This document shows, one piece after another, positions 7,623-15,415 of a stretch of 64,000 nucleotides of DNA. Origin of the DNA: JBBTCJ01 sp038043285 (GTDB taxonomy: Bacteria; Planctomycetota; Phycisphaerae; UBA1845). How positions within the stretch are numbered: the stretch's first letter is position 1; each line of letters starts with the position of its first letter. Both the position numbers and the translations under genes were made by a program. Below the pieces are notes generated by a model. The model ran no database searches and was not told the DNA's origin. It was given only the letters and a program-made list of their open reading frames with translations. The DNA lies in NCBI GenBank assembly GCA_038043285.1, contig JBBTCJ010000041.1, positions 38,222-102,221 of the forward strand, in the 5' to 3' direction.

Positions 7623-10343
7623 TTACCCCCGTCCGAACCATCGCTTTTTCGGCTTCGCTTCGATCTTCTTTCCGACCTCTTGGGAAAGGATGGCAAGCAG
7701 TTCCGCTTCCGACTTGCTGGGGTTCAACCGACGAAGCATCCGCAAGCGATTGGCGGTGTCCGCGTCGAGATCCAGCGAGATCGACGACTGCGGCATAACC
7801 GGCTGTTCCCGTTCATCCTGCGCCTTCTTGGCCGTCTGGAGCGACTCGCGCGTGACTTTGGTTGGTTGGGCCGCCCCCTTCCGTTTGGCGACGCTTGCGG
7901 CGTGTCCGGAGGCAGCCGTGGCCGCCAGTTTTGGCTTTGCCGCCGGTTTCGGTTGTGCGACCAGCAGCCTCTCTGCTTCAACCTCGGCCTTGGCCGCTGC
8001 CAGCGCTTCCCTCATCGCCGCGGCTTGGGAAACCTCCGGGTCGAACTCCCCGGCAACCTCACAGACCGTCGCCTCCGTATCAACTCGACCATCGGTAACC
8101 GCCTCAGCCGTCTCACCAACAGCCAGATTGGATTCCCCGGAACCTCCAACTTCCTTTGTCTCCGGCATGGGCGCACCACGATAGTCCGCCCAGAATTCGG
8201 CAACCGCCGAATGTACCGACGAATGCGATGCGGCGATCATTGAGGTCGCACCGCTCGCGCCGCTTGGTTTCCCCTCGACCTCTTCAAGAAGGGCGAGAAC
8301 TTCATGCTCGCGTCTCTCGATCTCCGCCAGCTTGGCTTGAAGTGCGCCCTGATCTCGCGCCGTTTGCGCCAGCGTTTGCTCGGCATGCCTACTTGCTTCT
8401 GCAATGGCCTGCTCCGCTTCGGTCCGCGCCTTGGCAACCAACTCATAGGCTTCTGAGCGTACTTGCGCGACCGCCTGCTCCGCCTCGGCTCGAACTTGCC
8501 TCATCTGCCCCTCGGCCGTTTCCTGCGCCTGCACAACCGCATGGCCCGCCGAGTTTTTCGCGGCTTCCTGGAACGCCGCCGCCCCGGCGAGTTTGCGTGA
8601 CATCTCCTCGACATGTTGGCTCGCCTGGACACGCGCCGCGGCAACGACCTGAGCGGCCTGCTCCTTCGCCGCCCGGACCTCGCCTTGCGCCTCATCGGCG
8701 GCCCGTGTCGCTTGCGCCGCTTGATCCCGAGTCGCGGCGATGGCCGACTCGAGTTCCCCAACGCGCTTTCGCGAGGCCTCAAGTTCCAGCCGCACGGCGG
8801 CCGCTTCCGAGCTGACCCGCGCGGTCTCGCGTTGACGCGCTTCCTCGACCTCCCTGGCAACCGACTGCGCCTCAGCGATCGCCTGCTTATCGTTGTTCAG
8901 ACTGTGCAGGGTCGCCTGGAGCCTCGCCTGCTGTTGCCCCAGCTCGACCTCCCGGGCCGCGACAACCTCCGCGTGCTTCGCCGACTCGGCCGTCCGGCGC
9001 TCGAGGTCGGCCGTCCGTGCCGCGAGTTCCCGCTCAACTCGGACCAGTTCCGCCGCCTTATCGTCGAGCGACTTTCGCGTCGCCGCGGCCTGGTCCCCCG
9101 ACTGCTTCACTTGTGCCGCGCGAGCCTCAGTTTCCTCGGAGAGGGATCGCAGCACCACCTCCTGGTTCTTTCGCTCCTCGGAGAGCTTCGCCAGCGCCTG
9201 TTCTCGCTCTTCCAGCGCCGCGATCGATGACTCAAGATCGCGCTGGCGCATGGCGAGATTCGTCGCGGCCGCGGAATGCTCTCGTTCCCGTTCCATGACC
9301 AAATCGGCGCGGCTCTTCGCCTCCGCCGCCGCGGCCTCCATTCCGGCCGCCCGCTGATCGAGGGCCTTGGCGCGGGCCTCCAGTTCCGCTGTTTGCTGCT
9401 CAAGTTGCGCCAGCTTGCCTGCCAGCGACTCGTGCTCCCTCGCCAGGCTCGCCTCGCTGCTTTGCAGGACAGTTGTCCGCGATTCCAACTCTTCTTCCAC
9501 AGTCTTCAGGCGACCGTCACGCTCATCAAGTTTCCGCTCCGACTGGACGGCGCGCGCATCGTGCTCGGCACGGTTCCGCTCGAGGTCCGCGACCGCCTCC
9601 TCGATCCGCGCCCGGCGGTCGTCGATCTCGGAGGCCAGGCGATCCAACTCCTCGGACCGCCGTGTTAGCGAGCTGTTCAGCTCGCCGAGATCCTTCCGTT
9701 TCCCTTCGAGTTCGACGGTCTGCTGTTCGATGGCCTCCCGAAGCGACGCAACCTCGTCGAGCGAACCGCCAACGTCGCGAGCGCGCCGTTCCAGCGCGTC
9801 CCTTTCCGAGGCAAGCTCAGCCGCTTTCCGGGCCAACTCCTTTCGCTGCTGATCCAGCTCGCCAGCGAGGCGGTTGAGTTCGCCGTCCCTGGAATCCAGG
9901 TTCGCTGCCCGCCGTTGCAACTCCGCCTCGACCTGCGTCGCCTGACGGTCGCGCTCGGACGCCTCGGATGTTCGGGCGCGAGCCTCCTCGCTCAGTTCGC
10001 GTGTTCGACATTGCAGATCTTGAGCGCGGGCATTGAACTCCGCTTCCAGCTCGCGGAGTTCGCCGACCTTGCCGTCAAGCTCCTTCTCACGCGCCGTCAG
10101 AGCGCGATCTTTCTGTTGCCGCTCGGTCTCGCGGTCCTTCAGCGCCCGTTCGCGATTCGCAACTTCAGCCGAAAGTTCCTCGATCCGCGCCTGAGCCGCC
10201 GCCGCTTGATCGTCATGACCGCGCCGGAACTCCGCCGACCAATCGCCAAGCCGCTGCTGATAGCGATCGACTCCCTCCTCGAACGCAATCACCGCAGCGT
10301 CAACGGCTGCAAGCAACTCACTTTGCGGATTGGGTTTCACCAT
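7623..10343 (-). CDS. Large coiled-coil protein (906 aa) with basic C-terminal tail
   Basis: No enzymatic motif was recognised. The protein is almost entirely heptad-type Glu/Arg/Ala/Leu/Gln sequence from about residue 10 to 650, implying one long coiled-coil rod. A low-complexity Ala/Lys linker follows. The C-terminal ~70 residues contain a short helical segment (ANRLRMLRRLNPSKSEAE) and end in the basic KPKKRWFGRG. It starts with MVKPNPQSELL at 10343 and is divergent from another coiled-coil gene across a 447-bp gap. The pairing with that gene, a GTPase and a GAP1-like protein suggests a structural or scaffold role in the same module; this is inference. Other coiled-coil families such as SMC-like or myosin-tail-like proteins would also score against it, but there are no ATPase head motifs. 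Confidence 0.8.
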   Translation of the reverse strand: MVKPNPQSELLAAVDAAVIAFEEGVDRYQQRLGDWSAEFRRGHDDQAAAAQARIEELSAEVANRERALKDRETERQQKDRALTAREKELDGKVGELRELEAEFNARAQDLQCRTRELSEEARARTSEASERDRQATQVEAELQRRAANLDSRDGELNRLAGELDQQRKELARKAAELASERDALERRARDVGGSLDEVASLREAIEQQTVELEGKRKDLGELNSSLTRRSEELDRLASEIDDRRARIEEAVADLERNRAEHDARAVQSERKLDERDGRLKTVEEELESRTTVLQSSEASLAREHESLAGKLAQLEQQTAELEARAKALDQRAAGMEAAAAEAKSRADLVMEREREHSAAATNLAMRQRDLESSIAALEEREQALAKLSEERKNQEVVLRSLSEETEARAAQVKQSGDQAAATRKSLDDKAAELVRVERELAARTADLERRTAESAKHAEVVAAREVELGQQQARLQATLHSLNNDKQAIAEAQSVAREVEEARQRETARVSSEAAAVRLELEASRKRVGELESAIAATRDQAAQATRAADEAQGEVRAAKEQAAQVVAAARVQASQHVEEMSRKLAGAAAFQEAAKNSAGHAVVQAQETAEGQMRQVRAEAEQAVAQVRSEAYELVAKARTEAEQAIAEASRHAEQTLAQTARDQGALQAKLAEIERREHEVLALLEEVEGKPSGASGATSMIAASHSSVHSAVAEFWADYRGAPMPETKEVGGSGESNLAVGETAEAVTDGRVDTEATVCEVAGEFDPEVSQAAAMREALAAAKAEVEAERLLVAQPKPAAKPKLAATAASGHAASVAKRKGAAQPTKVTRESLQTAKKAQDEREQPVMPQSSISLDLDADTANRLRMLRRLNPSKSEAELLAILSQEVGKKIEAKPKKRWFGRG

Positions 10344-10790
10344 GAATGTTCGCTTCGCCGGGTTTCAGGATACCAACGGTTCACGCGACCGCGAGGGCGA
10401 AGGCGTCGGTCGAAAGCCCTCGCAAGCGGTCAGGCCTTCCAAGTCTACATTCCGCGTGTTTGCGCAATCGCTGCGCCTCGCCGACACATGCCCTTCTCGA
10501 CGATGCGGGATTATCGGCGCAAAGTGTCGCCGCCCGCGCTCCCCCGATGTGAATGTCATGGGCTTGGCATTCCAGTAGCCCGCCAAAACCAGCGACCACC
10601 GGCAACGTCCGATCAGGCGTACAGGATTCCGCGGGAAAAATTCCGCGAATCGTACACTTGACTCCGCCGACGCGACCTCTGGCACGCACGCCCGATGGAA
10701 GCGCATTGCCTCACGCAACCGTATGGTCGTCAACCGGCGTCTCCTGCGCCGAAGTCTTAAGACGCAGGGATTAGATTTGGGAACGACAAC
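10344..10790. promoter_or_regulatory. Divergent intergenic region between two coiled-coil genes
   Basis: This 447-bp gap has open frames on both strands but no recognisable protein. It must hold the promoters of the minus-strand 906-aa coiled-coil gene and the plus-strand coiled-coil/FGE/GTPase/GAP1 run. No convincing -35/-10 pair or operator was identified by eye. A weak ribosome binding site (GGGAACGAC) precedes the GTG at 10791. Confidence 0.4.
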
Positions 10791-11609
10791 GTGATCTCAG
10801 CGCAAGAAAACAACCCAGACGGCGTTCGACCGCACGACGGGGAGGTACGCGAACTGGCGTCCCAGGCCGTCGCCGCCATGCGTGCGGCCCAGGAGAAGCT
10901 GCACGCCGATGCCGTCGCCCTCGCTGACCAGCGGGAACAACTCGAACTTCGCCGCGTTGAGCTGGATGAACGAACCGCCGAGGTTGCACAAAGGCAACAG
11001 GAGTGTGATCAGCGGATGGAAGAATCCACCCGCGAGCGCAACGAACTCAACCAGGAACAGTCCGCCCTCCAGATCGCCAGGACGCAGCTCGACGACGAGG
11101 CATCACGGCTGGCCACCGAAAGGCAGAGAATCCACCTGGATGCCGACAAGCTCGACAAAGACCGCCGATCGCAGGCCGCCGCAGCCGACGCGCTGACTCA
11201 GCGAGAGCAGGTTCTCACAAGTTCTCGCAGCGAACTGGATGCCGAACTTCGATCGCTCGAACCTCAGAGGGCTGAGCTTCACCGAATGCGACAGCAGCTC
11301 GAAGCCCAATCCCAGCAGCTGCACGCCCAGGCCGCGGAGCTTACTAAGACTCGCGAAGGCCTCGCGGCAATGCAATCCCAGCTCAACAAGGATCACCAAC
11401 AGGTCGCCGAGCAGCGAGAGGAGCTGTTGCAGCGACTCGATGCTCTTCCGGCGCACTGCGAGCCGGCGGATCAGAGACACCCGTCCGCGCTGCAACCGTG
11501 GACTCACGCCCAGGAACTCGGCAACGTCACAAGCCCGAAGCCCGCTGCCGCTGTCGATCAGTTCCGGAAGCTGCGGCGGGACGCCAAGCGAAGAGTCATT
11601 GGAGTATAG
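10791..11609 (+). CDS. Second coiled-coil protein (272 aa)
   Basis: The GTG start at 10791 opens a Gln/Glu/Arg/Leu-rich protein whose residues ~20-225 form a continuous predicted coiled coil (for example LADQREQLELRRVELDER). The last 45 residues are less ordered and end in a basic segment (FRKLRRDAKRR). No catalytic motif is present. It is the first gene of a plus-strand run, followed after 38 bp by an FGE-fold gene and then a GTPase and a GAP1-like gene, all closely spaced. Its composition resembles the divergent 906-aa coiled-coil protein, and both have a basic C-terminus with an LRR tripeptide. The two may be partners or distant paralogues. Function unknown. Confidence 0.78.
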   Translation: MISAQENNPDGVRPHDGEVRELASQAVAAMRAAQEKLHADAVALADQREQLELRRVELDERTAEVAQRQQECDQRMEESTRERNELNQEQSALQIARTQLDDEASRLATERQRIHLDADKLDKDRRSQAAAADALTQREQVLTSSRSELDAELRSLEPQRAELHRMRQQLEAQSQQLHAQAAELTKTREGLAAMQSQLNKDHQQVAEQREELLQRLDALPAHCEPADQRHPSALQPWTHAQELGNVTSPKPAAAVDQFRKLRRDAKRRVIGV

Positions 11610-11647
11610 CGTTTACGGATACCTTCGATTCACCACGGAGCCGGACC

Positions 11648-12673
11648 ATGGTCCTGGGACTTTTCTCACGCACGAAGCAAGCGGATCGAACGGCGCGCCC
11701 CAAGAAGGGCGCGGAGGAGCTTTCGCCCAAAGAGCAGAAGGTTGCTACCTTCCAGCCGATTCCGTACGAAAGTTTCGACGTCCATCCGCTCAAGCGCATG
11801 TTCCAGCAGGGACGTCATGCCATGGTCCTGCAAGAGGCGCCCAATCATGCGGATGATCCTGAGGTTCTGCAGATCGTCGACAGTGCGAAACAGGAATTGG
11901 AACAGCGCATGGCGTTGGTCCCATCCGGATCGGCGGAAATCCCACAGACCCTGGGCGCCGCCGCTGGAGCCGCCGAAGAGCAGGTGGCGATCGAACCCTT
12001 CCTGCTGGACGTCCACTGCGTCACCAACGCCCGCTTTCAGAAATTCGTGGACGCCGGCGGCTATGACGCGCTGGAGTACTGGCCCGAGGAAATCTGGCCT
12101 CACTTGATTGAACTGAAGGATCTCACCGCCCAACCTGGACCACGGTTCTGGCGCCAGGGACGATGCGATCAACGCCTCGCGGACCATCCGGTGGTCGGGA
12201 TCAGTTGGTACGAGGCACAGGCGTTCGCCCTCTGGGCCGGCATGCGCCTCCCCACCGAGGCGGAGTGGCAGATGGCCGCCTCGTGGCATCTGAACAGTTC
12301 CACCGACATCATGCGCCGCTACCCGTGGGGCGACGCCATGGACCGAAACAAATGCAACATCTGGGCCTCGCGCGTCGCGGGAACCGTCCCGGTCAACAAG
12401 TACCCCAACGGCGCCGCCCCCAACCACGTACTACAACTCGTGGGCAACGTCTGGGAGTGGACGGACACCGAGTTCACCATCACCGACGACGAGGGGCGAC
12501 CGATCGTCGGCGAAATGCCCATGCACGTCGTTCGCGGCGGCGCGTTCGACACCTATTTCGAGATGCAGGCGACCTCGCAGTTCCGCACCGGCCAACTCGC
12601 GTTGGCCCGCACTCACAACACCAGCCTGCGCTGCACCATGGATCTCAAGAACGCCACCTGGATCAACGGATAA
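11648..12673 (+). CDS. Formylglycine-generating-enzyme (SUMF1/FGE) fold protein lacking catalytic cysteines
   Basis: A 341-aa protein. An N-terminal ~110-residue region of unknown fold (with SFDVHPLKRMFQQGRH) precedes a FGE-sulfatase domain. The domain shows FLLDVHCVTNARFQKFV, GISWYEAQAFALWAG, RLPTEAEWQMAA, GNVWEW (about residues 266-271), the VVRGGAF segment and the LRC near the end. Known FGEs carry two copper-binding cysteines after RGG. Here that stretch reads DTYFEMQATSQFR with no cysteine, so oxidation of a sulfatase cysteine is unlikely. A binding role, as in other non-catalytic FGE-fold proteins such as variable proteins of diversity-generating retroelements, is more plausible. ATG at 11648 chosen; the frame is open further upstream into the preceding gene. 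It sits 24 bp before the GTPase. Confidence 0.82.
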   Translation: MVLGLFSRTKQADRTARPKKGAEELSPKEQKVATFQPIPYESFDVHPLKRMFQQGRHAMVLQEAPNHADDPEVLQIVDSAKQELEQRMALVPSGSAEIPQTLGAAAGAAEEQVAIEPFLLDVHCVTNARFQKFVDAGGYDALEYWPEEIWPHLIELKDLTAQPGPRFWRQGRCDQRLADHPVVGISWYEAQAFALWAGMRLPTEAEWQMAASWHLNSSTDIMRRYPWGDAMDRNKCNIWASRVAGTVPVNKYPNGAAPNHVLQLVGNVWEWTDTEFTITDDEGRPIVGEMPMHVVRGGAFDTYFEMQATSQFRTGQLALARTHNTSLRCTMDLKNATWING

Positions 12674-12697
12674 CCCGACCCACCCGGAGACTTCGCC

Positions 12698-13576
12698 GTG
12701 ACCACCGCCACGCTTGCGAAAACCAGTCTGCCTTGCCTCATCTGCGAGACGAAGAACGCGCACGAAGCCGTCGTGTGTACCTCCTGTGGCGCGCCGATGG
12801 CCCTCATTCAGGAAGCCGTCATCCAGGACCGCGACCCCTGTATCGTCACGGTTCTCGGCGACAGCAACGTCGGCAAGACCGTCTTTCTGGGCATGTTGCT
12901 CGACATGCTCTCCAAGCGCGCGGAGGACTACGAGGCCGTCCCCAAAGGCGCTTACTCGGTCAATCTGCAGCACAACGTCATCACCCACCTGTCCGCCCGG
13001 CAATTCCCGCCGAAAACCGCCATGGAAGTCGACGATTGGCACTGGGCCTACTATCAAGTTTCGCATCGCAAATACGGATCGAGGATCTACGATCTGGTCA
13101 TGCCGGACATGGCCGGCGAGGCGATCGCCGCCGAAGTCGCCAATCCCAAGACCTTTCAGGTCATCCGCTCGCTCCTGGAGAAAAGCGCCGGCGCCATCCT
13201 CTTGGTCGACGGAGCGATGGCCGCTGCCGGTTCTCCGCAGCCCGATTTTTTTGCCTTGAAGCTCATGAGTTACCTTGACGGCGTCGTGATCCGGAGGAAG
13301 TCCGAACGCATCAAGACGCCGGTGGCCATCGTGCTCTCCAAGGGCGACCACTGCCCGGAGTGTTTCGACGACCCACGGACGTTCGCCCAGACGAACCTCA
13401 ATCGGCTGTGGAACATCTGCGAAACGCGCTTCGCCAACTTCGAAGTCTTCGCCGCCAGCGTGGTAGGCTCGCTGGGTTACGGGACCGACGGCCAGGAAAC
13501 CGTCATTCCCTATCCCCTGCACGTGGCTCCGCGGGGGATCCTTGAACCTTACGAGTGGGTGCTGTCGAAGCTCTAA
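12698..13576 (+). CDS. Zinc-ribbon P-loop GTPase (DO-GTPase2-like, TRAFAC class)
   Basis: A 292-aa protein. An N-terminal zinc ribbon (CLIC at residues 13-16, CTSC at 27-30) leads into a GTPase domain. G1 is GDSNVGKT (54-61), a G3-like DMAG follows in VMPDMAGEA, and a G4-like SKGD lies in AIVLSKGDHC. The order zinc ribbon then GTPase, and the downstream GAP1-N2-like gene, match the 'double-GTPase 2' family described in NTP-dependent bacterial conflict systems. That assignment is from memory of the family, not a search. GTG start at 12698 with a weak upstream GGAG. A single GTPase is present here rather than two. It probably switches partner binding within the locus by GTP hydrolysis. Confidence 0.78.
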   Translation: MTTATLAKTSLPCLICETKNAHEAVVCTSCGAPMALIQEAVIQDRDPCIVTVLGDSNVGKTVFLGMLLDMLSKRAEDYEAVPKGAYSVNLQHNVITHLSARQFPPKTAMEVDDWHWAYYQVSHRKYGSRIYDLVMPDMAGEAIAAEVANPKTFQVIRSLLEKSAGAILLVDGAMAAAGSPQPDFFALKLMSYLDGVVIRRKSERIKTPVAIVLSKGDHCPECFDDPRTFAQTNLNRLWNICETRFANFEVFAASVVGSLGYGTDGQETVIPYPLHVAPRGILEPYEWVLSKL

Positions 13577-13657
13577 CGATCGACCCTTCCGAATTCATTC
13601 AGTCGTCGGGGTCGGATGGAAGGACAACCGAGGGGACGAGGACGGAAAAGTCCAACG

Positions 13658-15082
13658 ATGAGCGACGCCACGATCACCTGCGACCAAGCAATCTTCACCT
13701 CCCTTCGAGGAGTCATGGGCGAGGGCTACCGCATTGTGGCCGCGAGTCGCGGACTCAAAACCGACGAGAAGCAGGAGATCACACGCAACTCGCCATCGCA
13801 TGAGTCACTTTGCGGCAACGACGATGCGGCGGTGCAGCCCTGGGCGGCGGCGTTCTACCCGCTCCCGACCAAGCGGCTTTGCGTCGCCTACTCATGCCTG
13901 GCTGGAACGGAGCACACCGGGCGCGGAGGACAACGCGTTTACACGCACAACGTGATTTTTTCTGCAGGCGACTTCGCCCGATTCTCCTACAATCCGTTCG
14001 AAGTCGTTCGCGCGATGCTGCAATCCGGGGCGGCGGCACCACAGTTGAAGCCCGCGGCCGTTCTCTCCGAGCTTGTTCTGAACCTCCCAGACGGCGGCGG
14101 CGAAGCGCTTTGCCTGACGACCCCCAAAACTCTGGCCGCCGAGTTCCGCAGGTTCGTCCTTCAACGAATTCTTCACGGCGAACCTGTCATCCTGGACATG
14201 GACGCGGCGTGGATGGAGACCGCCGAAATCGTCCTGCTGGGAATACCCAGTTCCGACAGGTGCAAGGTCTCCTTCAGCGCCGGACTGCGCTTCGCAACCG
14301 CCCGTCGCCATCGCCTACAGCTCCTGCACGATCCCAAGGGGATTGCCCGCGCCCGGACCGCGGCCCAACCCGTCGCATTCCTTGACCCCACAAAAGATCC
14401 CGTTCCCTCGACGCCAGACACGAGCTGGAACCGCTTCGTCGAGCGTCACTGGGCGCGCGGCGATTTTTCGGGACTTGCCCGACGCACCAATCGGCCCTTC
14501 CCGCCGCTTTCCCCGCAGGACCGCGAACGGGTCGCCGGCTTGTTCAACACCATCGACTCGCTGGCGGCACTTTCCTCGTACGAGGTTCTGTGCATCGTGG
14601 CCGACGCCCCGCGGACCAAGCTCGACGACTACGAGGACCAACTCCGCGGGGAACTGGTCGTCGAGGCCCGCAAGGTTCTCTCTCAACGCGTCACGCGTAT
14701 GAGATGGTCCGAGGCGGAACTGTTCTGGCGACCCGCCCAGGAACTTTGGCGCCGCTCGCCGGCGGATGGCGAATTCGCCTGGCCCCTGCTGGAGGCGGTT
14801 CTGCGGATCGCCTGCTTCGAGGATCCCGTCGCCGCCGCCGAGACCGCCCTCGACCTGACCCGCGACCTCCCGGCGTGGGGCAGGAAGGAGCGCATCGAGC
14901 CGATCCTCACGGAAGTCCTGCACCGCTTTGCCGAGCGCGCGTCGGGCGTCATGCAGCTTCATGCCGATCGCATCGCCAAACTCTGCGACGCCTGGCAGCG
15001 CGTCCGCCCGGACCACCCCGATGTGCGACGCGCCGTCGAGTCTTGCGCCGCGTGCGCCGCATCCAGAACGCATCCGTCCTGA
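13658..15082 (+). CDS. GAP1-N2-like protein (putative GTPase-associated regulator)
   Basis: A 474-aa protein. The first ~150 residues carry DQAIFTSLRG, then a short GYRIVAASRGL strand and TGRGGQRVYTHNVIF. These resemble the GAP1-N2 domain, an N-terminal module of proteins genetically linked to TRAFAC GTPases. The rest is alpha-helical and may correspond to the middle and C-terminal GAP1 domains. It lies directly downstream of the zinc-ribbon GTPase on the same strand, the expected partnership. ATG at 13658 (MSDATITCDQA) is preferred over an in-frame ATG at 13616 because the upstream residues look non-conserved. GTPase activation is inferred from the family name and context only. Confidence 0.72.
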   Translation: MSDATITCDQAIFTSLRGVMGEGYRIVAASRGLKTDEKQEITRNSPSHESLCGNDDAAVQPWAAAFYPLPTKRLCVAYSCLAGTEHTGRGGQRVYTHNVIFSAGDFARFSYNPFEVVRAMLQSGAAAPQLKPAAVLSELVLNLPDGGGEALCLTTPKTLAAEFRRFVLQRILHGEPVILDMDAAWMETAEIVLLGIPSSDRCKVSFSAGLRFATARRHRLQLLHDPKGIARARTAAQPVAFLDPTKDPVPSTPDTSWNRFVERHWARGDFSGLARRTNRPFPPLSPQDRERVAGLFNTIDSLAALSSYEVLCIVADAPRTKLDDYEDQLRGELVVEARKVLSQRVTRMRWSEAELFWRPAQELWRRSPADGEFAWPLLEAVLRIACFEDPVAAAETALDLTRDLPAWGRKERIEPILTEVLHRFAERASGVMQLHADRIAKLCDAWQRVRPDHPDVRRAVESCAACAASRTHPS

Positions 15083-15415
15083 TGCGCCGAAGGCTGCGCG
15101 CCCCGTTTCCGGCGTCATTTCCCCACCGCATCGCATCCGCCCGCTTTCCGCGACAGCCTCGTGCACCGACGCGGCCGAACTTTCGGATGACCGTCGCCTG
15201 AACAGAGCCGCGACCGTGAGGAAGCGGGCCTTTTCACCCGCAGGATTCACCGTGTCCGACCATTAGCCTCCCTCTTGCAGGCGGCATCCCCACCGCTGAC
15301 AGGTCACGCCCCGCCCGATATGATTCGTTGCCGATCGGAGAGTTCCGACGCTGAATCTCGAACGCCTGCGCAATATCTAGGACGCCCGGGCGGTCTACGC
15401 TCCAAGAGAACGACC
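15083..15415. other. Intergenic region before ftcD
   Basis: A 333-bp stretch without a recognised gene. An open frame continues upstream of ftcD to about 15275, but that part has no FtcD-like sequence. It contains one reverse-oriented copy of the GC-rich intergenic repeat (15204-15230) and probably the ftcD promoter. Confidence 0.5.
15204..15230 (-). repeat. GC-rich intergenic repeat, core copy
   Basis: Read on the minus strand this is a 27-bp match to the repeat core CGCTCCCTCACGGTCGCGGC, with one change in the CTCCCT part (CTTCCT). Related copies lie near 38367, 44859, 49208, 49244 and 55091. It sits in non-coding sequence between the GAP1-like gene and ftcD. Confidence 0.6.
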
